Assembly: GCA_022826805.1 (NCBI GenBank)
Contig: JAJDUH010000027.1
Location: 17,309-81,308 of the forward strand
DNA: 64,000 bases
Direction: 5' to 3'
DNA from: Candidatus Poribacteria bacterium
GTDB lineage: Bacteria; Poribacteria; WGA-4E; WGA-3G
Shown: one piece after another, positions 53,488 through 61,616 of the stretch
Layout: each line of letters opens with the position of its first letter
Numbering within the stretch: position 1 is the stretch's first letter
Made by a program: the position numbers and the translations under genes
The notes under the pieces: generated by a model
What the model saw: only the letters and a program-made list of their open reading frames with translations
Told to the model about the DNA's origin: nothing
The model's database searches: none

Positions 53488-55638
53488 ATGAAACGGAAAC
53501 ATGTTATCATAACCCTTTTCTTGTGTGCAGGGGTATTTTCATTGGCAATCGTCCTAAACACTTGGACCCAAGATAAGCTTTCAAAAGAAGAAATGCGATT
53601 TGATCTTGACCAGAACGGTGAACTCAGTGACGTTGAAGAGCAACTCATGTTTCGGGTAATGAGACTCGAAGTCGCCAGAGGTAACAAGTTCAGTGCGCAA
53701 CAGATACGTGAGATGCTAAGTGGACAGCGGGATAGATCCCGTCGAAGGGGTGGGTTCGGTGGACGACGCGGCTCCAGGGAACCTTCAGGACCACGCTTGG
53801 ATCCCGAACAGGTTGAATTCAAGGATGGCACAGCCACAATTCCTGACCGAGAGACCTTTGAAAAGTTATCGTATCAAGGGATGGATGTACGTATTGACAC
53901 GCAACTTACTGGAATTGAATTTGTAAAATTTCAGATTGAGAGGACGCATACACAAAATCCACAACTCTATTTCATGAATACGGAGACCCATCGCTCTCAT
54001 GGTAGTTTCATGAGTGCTGCTGGCTTGGGACGAGGACAAGGACAGATGCGGGGTGTGCTTAGTTATCGTCCACTTTCCACGGCTCCAAATGGCGAACCCG
54101 GTGTTTATACCTTTGAGTTTAACCCAAACGATGCATTCCCTTTTGAAGAAATTAAGCTCGCTCACGATCTACTTGTGGCGAAAATGCCGATACTGAAAAA
54201 TCGACTCGGTTATTGTCCGTTGTGGGGAGCGATGGGTATCTATAATCGTGAGAAGATGCTGTATAACGCAGCGGAATTCCCCGTCTATTTTGAGGATGAT
54301 CTCTATGCGAATATCGGCTACCTTCCACTGAATCAGGCAGCGTCATTCGGGCGGTTGCGTATATTAAAGGTAGACGAACGTCCTTCACCGCGGGACATTG
54401 TCATTTGCAGAACTCTACCGAACGAAATGTCGCGGGTCGCTGGGGTTATCACCGGCGTTCGACAAACACCGCTTTCACACGTTAACCTTCGTGCGATTCA
54501 GGATAAAGTCCCGAACGCCTTCATTGCCAAGGCGTGGGAAAACAAGGAAATCAAGCCGCTCATCGGTAGATATGTCTACTATGAAGTGAATGCCGATGGT
54601 TTTGAGATTAGGGAAGCAACGTTTAAGGAAGTAGAGACACACTTTGCCGATTTACGTCCATTGAAGACACAGAAACCAACGCGTGATCTCTCTATTACGA
54701 AGATTCTACCACTTGAAAGCATCGGTTTTGCAGACGCATCGCGCTTCGGCGTGAAAACGGCTAATCTCGCTACGCTTCGGGCTTTAGGATTTCCTAAAGG
54801 TACGGTACCGAACGGTTTTGGCGTGCCATTGTCCTTTTACGATGCGTTCATGAAACACAACAGTTTTTATGCGGCGGCAGAAACACTGCTCAAAGATTCC
54901 GAATTTCAGGATAATTACAACACAAGAGAGGCTGGGCTGAAAGAGTTTAGAGAGCGCATTGAGAGGGCGGAAATGCCGACATGGATGATGGACGCACTTT
55001 CGGAATTACATCGGGCATTTCCAGAGGGGATGTCCCTCCGATGCCGTTCCAGCACAAACAACGAGGATTTACCCGGCTTCAGCGGGGCAGGCTTATACGA
55101 TTCCTACACACACCATCCAGACGAAGGACACCTATCCAAGTCGATTAAACAAGTGTTCGCAAGCCTTTGGAATTTCCGGGCATTTGAAGCACGCGAATTC
55201 TATCGCATTGACCATTTCGCTACGGCTATGGGAGTGCTTGTCCATCCCAATTTTGCAGATGAATTGGCGAACGGAGTTGCTGTAACTGATGATGTCGTCT
55301 ATCAAACGGTAGGCAATTATTACCTCAATACCCAAGTGGGTGAGGACCTCGTGACAAATCCTGAAGAGCAGTCTGTGCCAGAAGAGATTTTGCTGGATTG
55401 GTGGGATAGCACTAACTACAGGATTGTGAAGATTTCCAATCGCACAGGAGACAACAAACGGATCTTAACGGATGTCTATCTGCGTGAACTGAATCGTTAT
55501 CTCATGGTAATACACAATAAATTCGGTCAGCTATACGGTCCCGCTGGACAAACGGCAGATTTTGCTATGGAAATTGAGTTCAAGATTACAAACGCCGGCA
55601 AACTCTCGATTAAGCAAGCGAGACCGTGGGTGCGATGA
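53488..55638 (+). CDS. Exported dikinase-like protein (phosphohistidine plus PPDK-type ATP-grasp domain)
   Basis: 716 residues, AGAGGAAA upstream. The N-terminus is a signal or anchor helix (VIITLFLCAGVFSLAIVLN). An EF-hand-like FDLDQNGELSDVEE and an Arg/Gly-rich linker (RRRGGFGGRRG) follow. A phosphohistidine swivel motif TPLSH (H331) precedes a PPDK-N/ATP-grasp domain (RCRSSTNNEDLPGFSGAGLYDS, ~518-540). That order matches glucan water dikinase rather than PEP synthase, and no PEP-binding barrel is present. An ATP-dependent enzyme outside the cytoplasm is unexpected. Substrate unknown. Confidence 0.75.
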   Translation: MKRKHVIITLFLCAGVFSLAIVLNTWTQDKLSKEEMRFDLDQNGELSDVEEQLMFRVMRLEVARGNKFSAQQIREMLSGQRDRSRRRGGFGGRRGSREPSGPRLDPEQVEFKDGTATIPDRETFEKLSYQGMDVRIDTQLTGIEFVKFQIERTHTQNPQLYFMNTETHRSHGSFMSAAGLGRGQGQMRGVLSYRPLSTAPNGEPGVYTFEFNPNDAFPFEEIKLAHDLLVAKMPILKNRLGYCPLWGAMGIYNREKMLYNAAEFPVYFEDDLYANIGYLPLNQAASFGRLRILKVDERPSPRDIVICRTLPNEMSRVAGVITGVRQTPLSHVNLRAIQDKVPNAFIAKAWENKEIKPLIGRYVYYEVNADGFEIREATFKEVETHFADLRPLKTQKPTRDLSITKILPLESIGFADASRFGVKTANLATLRALGFPKGTVPNGFGVPLSFYDAFMKHNSFYAAAETLLKDSEFQDNYNTREAGLKEFRERIERAEMPTWMMDALSELHRAFPEGMSLRCRSSTNNEDLPGFSGAGLYDSYTHHPDEGHLSKSIKQVFASLWNFRAFEAREFYRIDHFATAMGVLVHPNFADELANGVAVTDDVVYQTVGNYYLNTQVGEDLVTNPEEQSVPEEILLDWWDSTNYRIVKISNRTGDNKRILTDVYLRELNRYLMVIHNKFGQLYGPAGQTADFAMEIEFKITNAGKLSIKQARPWVR

Positions 55639-55660
55639 GTTTATTGTCTCCAACCGGTGT

Positions 55661-55702
55661 AGATGCGGTGTTTTTGCTTGGGTGTTTCCCCTAACCGCAC
55701 CG
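55661..55702. repeat. Hairpin element, variant empty form
   Basis: TGCGGT (55664-55669) pairs with ACCGCA (55694-55699) around a TGTTTTTGCTTGGGTGTTTC loop. The loop is nearly that of 53098-53150, but the closing stem is different and still complementary. Confidence 0.6.
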
Positions 55703-55737
55703 AACTTCTTCTTTTTTTATTTAACAGCGTTTACTGC

Positions 55738-57972
55738 TTACCGATTCCACCAGTACGTCAATTTCCCAAGGATAGTCCAGTTGAGAAGTTTTGCACCTCC
55801 CTCACGGGTGTCGTAACTCTGGTCGAAGACAAGGTACAGATCGCTACCGGGACGGTAGATATAGTTGACGAGAAAATTGGCGGAGAGTATATCTCTATCG
55901 GTACTCCATTGCGTAAACAACTTTGTGAAAAGAGTTGTGGAAAAAGAATATCCGATCCGCCCACCGAAAGCGTTGGCATCAAATTCTTTGGTAGGCAACG
56001 TAATCCGGTTAAATTCGATGAACGGTTCTATGCTCAGCTGGGCGGTCGGCCTGGCGATCGCATCTATTAAAAAACCGCGTCTCGTGCCGCTGTAAAACTC
56101 ACCGAATTCCACTTGCAGTTGAGCAGCAATCATCCGGCTACTGCTCGTCCGACCCGATACCTGAAATGATGTAAAATTGTAATGGTCAGTCGGGATGCTA
56201 ACCCCCTGGATCCGAAAATTGCGCTCAAGATTTTCCTGCGTATTCTTGACTTGGAACCCAATGTCATCACCCGTTTTAAACTCAAATTGCGTATCAAATG
56301 TTAGCTCTTGGGTCTCCAACCAGAAATCTTGAGTCAGAACAAGATCAATTTCCGGTCCAATCTGAATTTCGCGAATGCCAAATTTGTCGGGCCACGGTGT
56401 GTAACTGGCATCGCCACGAAAACGGCGAACATCGCTACGTTGGATGTATCCAACTTCGGGATTAAAATCCTCGCCAATGTCTGTGTATGAACCGTTAAGT
56501 CGGAACAGGTTCGTTCGCCAATCGCCACCAATAAAGAAGGCATTGCTATTTCCAGTGATATCCGCTTCAAAGGTGCGCGACCACAACCCTTGGACATTAA
56601 TCTCTCGCGTCGGACGGTAGGAAAAGTCAAGTCCTGCTGTGCGATTATAGGCATCAGCGTCTTGCTTGTTGATAAAGATACCCCCAACAGTTGATCCCGC
56701 TAATATGTCTCGGTTCACCCGCATCACCGAGTAATTCGTGCGCGGCTCATCAATGGGCGGTTCACCTATCTGAAATTCATCATCCGTAAACTTGTTCGTT
56801 AGCACGTTCAAAATTCCGATACCGTAAGGTCCGATTTTTCCTGTCATTTTGCCGCCAGCAAGAATAGGAATCGCCCGTCCTTTTGCAAGCCCGATGCGAC
56901 GGCTGTAAAAAAGCAGTAAAGGTGGTGGTCTACGGAAACTTGGACGCGGAATCCCAACATCGAAAATACTCGCGCCTTCCAAAAAGAATGGGCGCTGCTC
57001 TGGGAAAAAGAGACTAAAACGTGTCAGGTTCACCTGTTCTTGATCTGCTTCTACTTGGGCGAAATCGGTGTTAACGGTCAGATCGGCAGTCAGGTTAGGC
57101 GTTACCCCATATTTGAGATCTAAACCCGCATCGAACACGCCTTCCGTTGCCTCTGTTGACGATTCATAACTCGCTCCAGGTAACACGTAAGGTAACAATT
57201 CCAGATGTCTTGACGGAGAAATACCTTCTATTCCTTCGAGCGTCCCAAAATACGCCGTGCGGTACTTTGCCAATCCACCGTAGGTCTTGGGAGCTTCATT
57301 CCATGCATCAAGCTCCTGCTTTCGTGCGATTTCACGCCCGAAATTTATGCCCCAGTTCATCACATCGCTTTTTTCAAAACGGAGTTGGCTGAAAGGGATC
57401 GCAAGTTCCGCTGTCCAATTGTCTTCATTAATTCTACAGCGGCACTCAAAAACAATATCCCAGCTTGTATTGAGACTCCCACCACTGTTGGATACCGCTG
57501 TGTCTTCCATCCCACCCACTGGGGTGAAACGAAAGAAAACAGCGTTTCGTCGGTCGTTGTAGGTATCTAAGAGTAGAAAGCCGTAATCGTTAGAGCGCAG
57601 ACCAGGAGAGTCTCTCCGCATATCGTTAGCGACAATCTTGTCCATCTCATCGAAAAAAATAAAACCGAAATACAACTTTTTGTCATCGTAAAGAATTCGT
57701 ACTTCGGACTGTTCTGTCGCCGGTTCGCCTTGATCGGGTTGAATCTGGTATAACTCACGGATCGGTTCTACGCTTTGCCATACAGGTTCGTCAAGCACCC
57801 CGTCGACTTTGATTTCCTCAGAAGTGCGGGTCGCTGACATACGCGGTAGCTCCCGTTCAGTCTGAGGATCGGCATCAATAGGAATAAATAGTACACACAT
57901 CCACAGTAGGAGAAAAAAACTAACGTTGCCTATACATTGTCGAAGTCGAAAATTAGTAGTGATATGTGTCAT
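55738..57972 (-). CDS. CBM9-like plus DUF5916 outer-membrane protein
   Basis: 744 residues, AAGGAGG upstream, with a signal peptide (FFLLLWMCVLFIPIDA). Residues ~50-250 form a CBM9-like carbohydrate-binding domain (IKVDGVLDEPVWQ; LYFGFIFFDE). From ~260 the pattern is that of DUF5916, with alternating beta-strands suggesting a large outer-membrane barrel ending GKLTYWWNR. FPEQRPFFLEGASIFDVG is a typical DUF5916 segment. It probably binds or transports carbohydrate at the outer membrane. This class is common in Poribacteria and Bacteroidota. Confidence 0.85.
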   Translation of the reverse strand: MTHITTNFRLRQCIGNVSFFLLLWMCVLFIPIDADPQTERELPRMSATRTSEEIKVDGVLDEPVWQSVEPIRELYQIQPDQGEPATEQSEVRILYDDKKLYFGFIFFDEMDKIVANDMRRDSPGLRSNDYGFLLLDTYNDRRNAVFFRFTPVGGMEDTAVSNSGGSLNTSWDIVFECRCRINEDNWTAELAIPFSQLRFEKSDVMNWGINFGREIARKQELDAWNEAPKTYGGLAKYRTAYFGTLEGIEGISPSRHLELLPYVLPGASYESSTEATEGVFDAGLDLKYGVTPNLTADLTVNTDFAQVEADQEQVNLTRFSLFFPEQRPFFLEGASIFDVGIPRPSFRRPPPLLLFYSRRIGLAKGRAIPILAGGKMTGKIGPYGIGILNVLTNKFTDDEFQIGEPPIDEPRTNYSVMRVNRDILAGSTVGGIFINKQDADAYNRTAGLDFSYRPTREINVQGLWSRTFEADITGNSNAFFIGGDWRTNLFRLNGSYTDIGEDFNPEVGYIQRSDVRRFRGDASYTPWPDKFGIREIQIGPEIDLVLTQDFWLETQELTFDTQFEFKTGDDIGFQVKNTQENLERNFRIQGVSIPTDHYNFTSFQVSGRTSSSRMIAAQLQVEFGEFYSGTRRGFLIDAIARPTAQLSIEPFIEFNRITLPTKEFDANAFGGRIGYSFSTTLFTKLFTQWSTDRDILSANFLVNYIYRPGSDLYLVFDQSYDTREGGAKLLNWTILGKLTYWWNR

Positions 57973-58051
57973 TACGGGATAGTGCCTCCTTGTTGGTAGC
58001 TTCTGTGTAGAAGGTGGCGTGTAGATCCACCATCAGTTCCATCCTCTGACA

Positions 58052-58618
58052 TCAGCGACGATAGATGCTGACCTCCATACCATCACGTCTACCCGGGCGC
58101 CGCCGACTCTCGAACCAGTGTGTTTCAGAGTCGTAATGTGAGCGGACATGTTCCAGATAATCAGCCATCTGTTCTGCTCTACCGACGTTGTCGGCGACAA
58201 TCGTTGCTGGATTGGTTAGCCGGAACTCAATCGCTTGGAAACAGGAAAAATAGCCATCTTTGTTGTTATCAAGGAACAGAAAATCGACAGGCTCTTCGAT
58301 GGTTTTGAGGACTTCAGCAGCATCCCCAATGCGAGAATCCACGAGGTCAGCCACGCCTGCTTTTTCAAAATTTGCCCGCGCCCGTTGTGCATTGGCATCC
58401 GCTATTTCCACTGTTATTATACGTCCTGTGCCTAAAGTTTTCAATACCCGTAACATCCACAGCCCGGAATAGCCGATAGCAGTTCCACACTCTACAATCA
58501 AAGATGGTTTTGCCCTTTCAACACAACTCGCGAGCAATTTCGCTTTGTCAGGTCCCAGCATCGGAATGCGTTCCTCACGACACTGTTCTTCAACTAATTC
58601 TAAAACCTGATCTAACAT
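58052..58618 (-). CDS. Class I SAM-dependent O-methyltransferase
   Basis: 188 residues with the family-3 O-methyltransferase layout: VECGTAIGYSGLWMLR binds S-adenosylmethionine, VDFLFLDNNKDGY holds the metal/acid site, and IVADNVGR is the conserved strand after it. Substrates of this family are catechol- or polyketide-like hydroxyls. The start overlaps the DUF3500 stop (TAATG), so translation is coupled. The acceptor here is unknown. Confidence 0.88.
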   Translation of the reverse strand: MLDQVLELVEEQCREERIPMLGPDKAKLLASCVERAKPSLIVECGTAIGYSGLWMLRVLKTLGTGRIITVEIADANAQRARANFEKAGVADLVDSRIGDAAEVLKTIEEPVDFLFLDNNKDGYFSCFQAIEFRLTNPATIVADNVGRAEQMADYLEHVRSHYDSETHWFESRRRPGRRDGMEVSIYRR

Positions 58619-59859
58619 TAGTGTCCCTCCATATTTTTTGAATCGTGCAAACCCACTAAGTGATAATCGAATAATTTGTCACTCATTTTGTGATGATCTT
58701 CAAGCGCATAGTGTTCCAAGAGCGTTTTAGGACCGTGATTTAAGGCAAAAATGCCGTAGTCTTTCCCATTAGGGGAGCGGGTAATGGTGTGGATATGCTC
58801 CAGATTAGCACCGCGGGATCCGCGATCACGTCCACTTCTACCACCACGACCGCGTCCGCTTCCACCGGCATTACCTTCGTTGTTAAATTCGATCCAGACA
58901 GCGGGATTGAAAACACGGTAGTAGATTGGATCGTCCGTGGTCGTGCCGCCAATCCAAACGAAATAGGTGTCATCTATGCCAGCATCAATATCAGCCATCC
59001 ATATATCCGCGAACTTAGTTTCAAGATTGTAGACATACGTCTTAATCAAATCCCGAAGATTCTCTTTCTGGCCGTCATTCATCTCTGATGCCTTCAAACC
59101 GACACCGACAAAGTCAGAATAATCGTGATTTAAGTAAGGATCTTTTGACCTGCCAGGACCTACTTGGAGTTCCCGCCGCCCCGTTTGAATTGCTTGCTCT
59201 TTCTGGTTCATGTCAAGACTGTTAAGTAAAGCAAAGGCGTTCCGTCTTTCGGCACCAAGTACAACGATGCCGTTAATCGTTACAGGCTCAGATCCAATGA
59301 AGGCGGGAACAATAGAAACTTCATCGCCATGTACCAGAAAGTTCAGAGCTAAATGATGTCCATCTAATTGGAAACCCCATGATCCATCTGTCTCTGGATT
59401 CCCAAACAAAGCAATATGGTAAGCATTCGGATCCCAAAAGCCAGGCCTGATTTTGCTAAGATGTGTTTCAACGTCCTTTGTAATGAGAGATACTTTAGTA
59501 TATCCATCATCACTCAAAAATGCATTCAAAACTTCATAGAAGAGCGTCAATTGCTCAGCGGACAACCTACCAAAACGGATACCCCCACGATCATTATCGC
59601 TTGGCGGGAAATTGCTCCAACGGTAGGATTCTTTATGTCCGAGTGGGAAGGAGGCTGCGTCAAGAAGTTCACTGCTCAGCGATGCGCTGAAACTTTTCAT
59701 CACACTTGCCAAAGCGACAATTGAGGGTTTTGTGGAGATTTCGGCGATCCCTTCTGTCTTTTCTGCTTGAACGGTTGAACTATCAAAAATGTTAAGTGTG
59801 AGTGCCACGATGCTCAGTGTAAATAGTACAGTAAATGTGAATAGAATCTTGTGTAACAT
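58618..59859 (-). CDS. Secreted DUF3500 protein
   Basis: 413 residues with a signal peptide (ILFTFTVLFTLSIVALTLNIF) and AAAGGA upstream. The body matches DUF3500: RWSNFPP, GLRxxLSAEQ-like FGRLSAEQLTLFYEVL, HIALFGNPETDGSWGFQLDGHHLALNFLVHG, and FxGSEP. A Gly/Arg/Ser-rich insert (GGSGRGRGGRSGRDRGSRG) lies near residue 335 and should be a flexible linker. DUF3500 has no established function; several conserved histidines suggest metal binding. Coupled to the O-methyltransferase. Confidence 0.85.
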   Translation of the reverse strand: MLHKILFTFTVLFTLSIVALTLNIFDSSTVQAEKTEGIAEISTKPSIVALASVMKSFSASLSSELLDAASFPLGHKESYRWSNFPPSDNDRGGIRFGRLSAEQLTLFYEVLNAFLSDDGYTKVSLITKDVETHLSKIRPGFWDPNAYHIALFGNPETDGSWGFQLDGHHLALNFLVHGDEVSIVPAFIGSEPVTINGIVVLGAERRNAFALLNSLDMNQKEQAIQTGRRELQVGPGRSKDPYLNHDYSDFVGVGLKASEMNDGQKENLRDLIKTYVYNLETKFADIWMADIDAGIDDTYFVWIGGTTTDDPIYYRVFNPAVWIEFNNEGNAGGSGRGRGGRSGRDRGSRGANLEHIHTITRSPNGKDYGIFALNHGPKTLLEHYALEDHHKMSDKLFDYHLVGLHDSKNMEGH

Positions 59860-59933
59860 TGAATCCTTTCCATTCTTAATTATTCAATAGTAAATGTAGA
59901 TTGGGTTGAACGTAGAATAAAGCACAATTCTGG

Positions 59934-60536
59934 TTAGAGTGGGAATTTCTCATTAATCAACATGAGCGGTTCTTGATTCGCGAAGACTCGGTAGGCGCGG
60001 CTAATAAACGCCTCGCCTTCAAGGTGCAAAGCGACAGGGGGTAGATTATCTAAGATTTCGATACCGCACCAGAGCAGCTCACGCCGCGTCTCTAAACCAC
60101 TGCGCTGCAAAAGTCCACCCAATCCATGTTTGTCGGAATCTAATTCATCCAAAAGAGATTTAGGAAAGCGTTGCGGCACAATGAGTGAAGTTGCGTAGGT
60201 ATGAATTATCGGAGATGATGTGTTTTGCGAGTGGCTTTGAAGCACCACTTGCCGAGATATGACGTCTTCTCCTGCCGGTAGTTGGAGCCACCTGTGTTTA
60301 GTAGGTAATGTCTCTTTCGTTTGTTGTAGCAGCACGACTTCCACAGGTGTGAGTGTATACGTTTCAATGAAGCGTGTAACTGTTCCATCCGTGACGAGCA
60401 ACCCACGTTGGAATGGAGTGAGTCGTACGAGGTTAATTTCTTTTATTTTTTTCGGTTTAGCATCTTGTGCAACAAAAAGTGTTTTTATATGTGTGTTGGC
60501 AAAACTTCCTGAATCCTGATTCGTGTCTATTTTCAT
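59934..60536 (-). CDS. Chorismate-lyase-fold (DUF98) protein
   Basis: 200 residues. The pattern LTPFQRGLLVTDGTVTRFIETY, a LETRRELL segment and the ending ISRAYRVFANQEPLMLINEKFPL match the chorismate--pyruvate lyase-like DUF98 family. UbiC-type members release pyruvate from chorismate to make 4-hydroxybenzoate. Whether this one has that activity is not shown. It diverges from the second TPR gene and is unlinked to any ubiquinone gene in the window. Confidence 0.75.
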   Translation of the reverse strand: MKIDTNQDSGSFANTHIKTLFVAQDAKPKKIKEINLVRLTPFQRGLLVTDGTVTRFIETYTLTPVEVVLLQQTKETLPTKHRWLQLPAGEDVISRQVVLQSHSQNTSSPIIHTYATSLIVPQRFPKSLLDELDSDKHGLGGLLQRSGLETRRELLWCGIEILDNLPPVALHLEGEAFISRAYRVFANQEPLMLINEKFPL

Positions 60537-60660
60537 AATGGCACTTCTCTTTTTTTAAACGTGTTTGTTAAAAACGATATGCATTATAGAATTTCTCGCA
60601 AAATTAGACAGACAAGTCTGGAAAAGGTTCGCTTCTGCTAAAACGGAGACCAATCTCGGC

Positions 60661-60690
60661 TTGACAAATACCGTGAATATGTCGTATACT
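60661..60690 (+). promoter_or_regulatory. Promoter of the second TPR gene
   Basis: A perfect TTGACA (60661-60666), 18 bp, TATACT (60685-60690). Transcription near 60697 precedes both candidate starts. Confidence 0.65.
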
Positions 60691-60748
60691 ACTCCTGCTA
60701 ATTCGCTTGCAACAGTACGGCCTGTTAGGTGATGGAGATACATTCCAA

Positions 60749-61606
60749 GTGTCCAAAATATTAAACGCTTCTCTATTTTTCTTTTTAATTCTCTTATTCT
60801 CATTTTCCTGCGGTTTCACCACAACAGCGGAAGAACTTCCGCTGTCCTTCGCTAAATACCTCTTCGCCCAAGCCAATTACGATGCTGCGATTACCGAATA
60901 TAAACGCTTCCTTTTTTTTCACCCAGATGATCCGCGTATTGGAGAGGTATATCAGAATATTGGACTCGCCTACAGAGCACAGGATTTATGGGCAGAGGCA
61001 ACTAACTCGCTACGGATGGCAGTCCATCACGCCGCAGATAGTGAATCAAAATCGGAATGTCAATTGGAACTCGCTGTGACGCTAATTGCCATGCAGGATT
61101 ATGATCTTGCCCAATTGGCATTGATTAAGGCGACACTGCAAGCCCCTTCTGCCCTGATTTACCGTCGGGCACTGTTTTTGAGGGGGATTGCGTATATCTA
61201 CCAGTTTCGGTGGGATGAAACGCGTGAGGTACTAAGAGACTGGAGCACTGATGAGAAATTGAATACGCTTTTTGATGAAGCGTCTAATGTCCCGCAGAAG
61301 TCGGTCAACGTCGCAAGGCTATTGTCAACAATCCTTCCCGGTGCTGGACAGGTCTACGCTGGCAATTGGACAAGCGGATTAAACGCCTTCCTGCTAAACG
61401 GTACGCTCGGTTTCCTAACCGTTGATGCGGCATTTGATAGACATTATACAGACGCACTATTATGGGGGGTGGTTGCTTTCTGGCGTTATTACCGTGGAAA
61501 CACCTACCGCGCTGGGACAACAGTAGAACAGTTCAATGAACAACAGATTCAGCAAGCTGCTGAAGCGATCTTACAGCGACTTCAAGAAATTGCTGACACA
61601 CCATAA
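60749..61606 (+). CDS. TPR envelope protein with C-terminal membrane segments (copy 2)
   Basis: 285 residues from GTG 60749; TTG 60707 would add 14 residues and put a signal in an odd place. The signal (LFFFLILLFSFSC) may end in a lipobox-like cysteine. TPR-like repeats cover ~25-180 (AQANYDAAITEYKRFLFF; AQDLWAEATNSLRMAV), then STILPGAGQVYAG and membrane segments follow. It is a paralogue of the 45.5 kb protein with the same plan and little sequence identity outside the motif. Confidence 0.7.
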   Translation: MSKILNASLFFFLILLFSFSCGFTTTAEELPLSFAKYLFAQANYDAAITEYKRFLFFHPDDPRIGEVYQNIGLAYRAQDLWAEATNSLRMAVHHAADSESKSECQLELAVTLIAMQDYDLAQLALIKATLQAPSALIYRRALFLRGIAYIYQFRWDETREVLRDWSTDEKLNTLFDEASNVPQKSVNVARLLSTILPGAGQVYAGNWTSGLNAFLLNGTLGFLTVDAAFDRHYTDALLWGVVAFWRYYRGNTYRAGTTVEQFNEQQIQQAAEAILQRLQEIADTP

Positions 61607-61616
61607 AGACTGTTTG

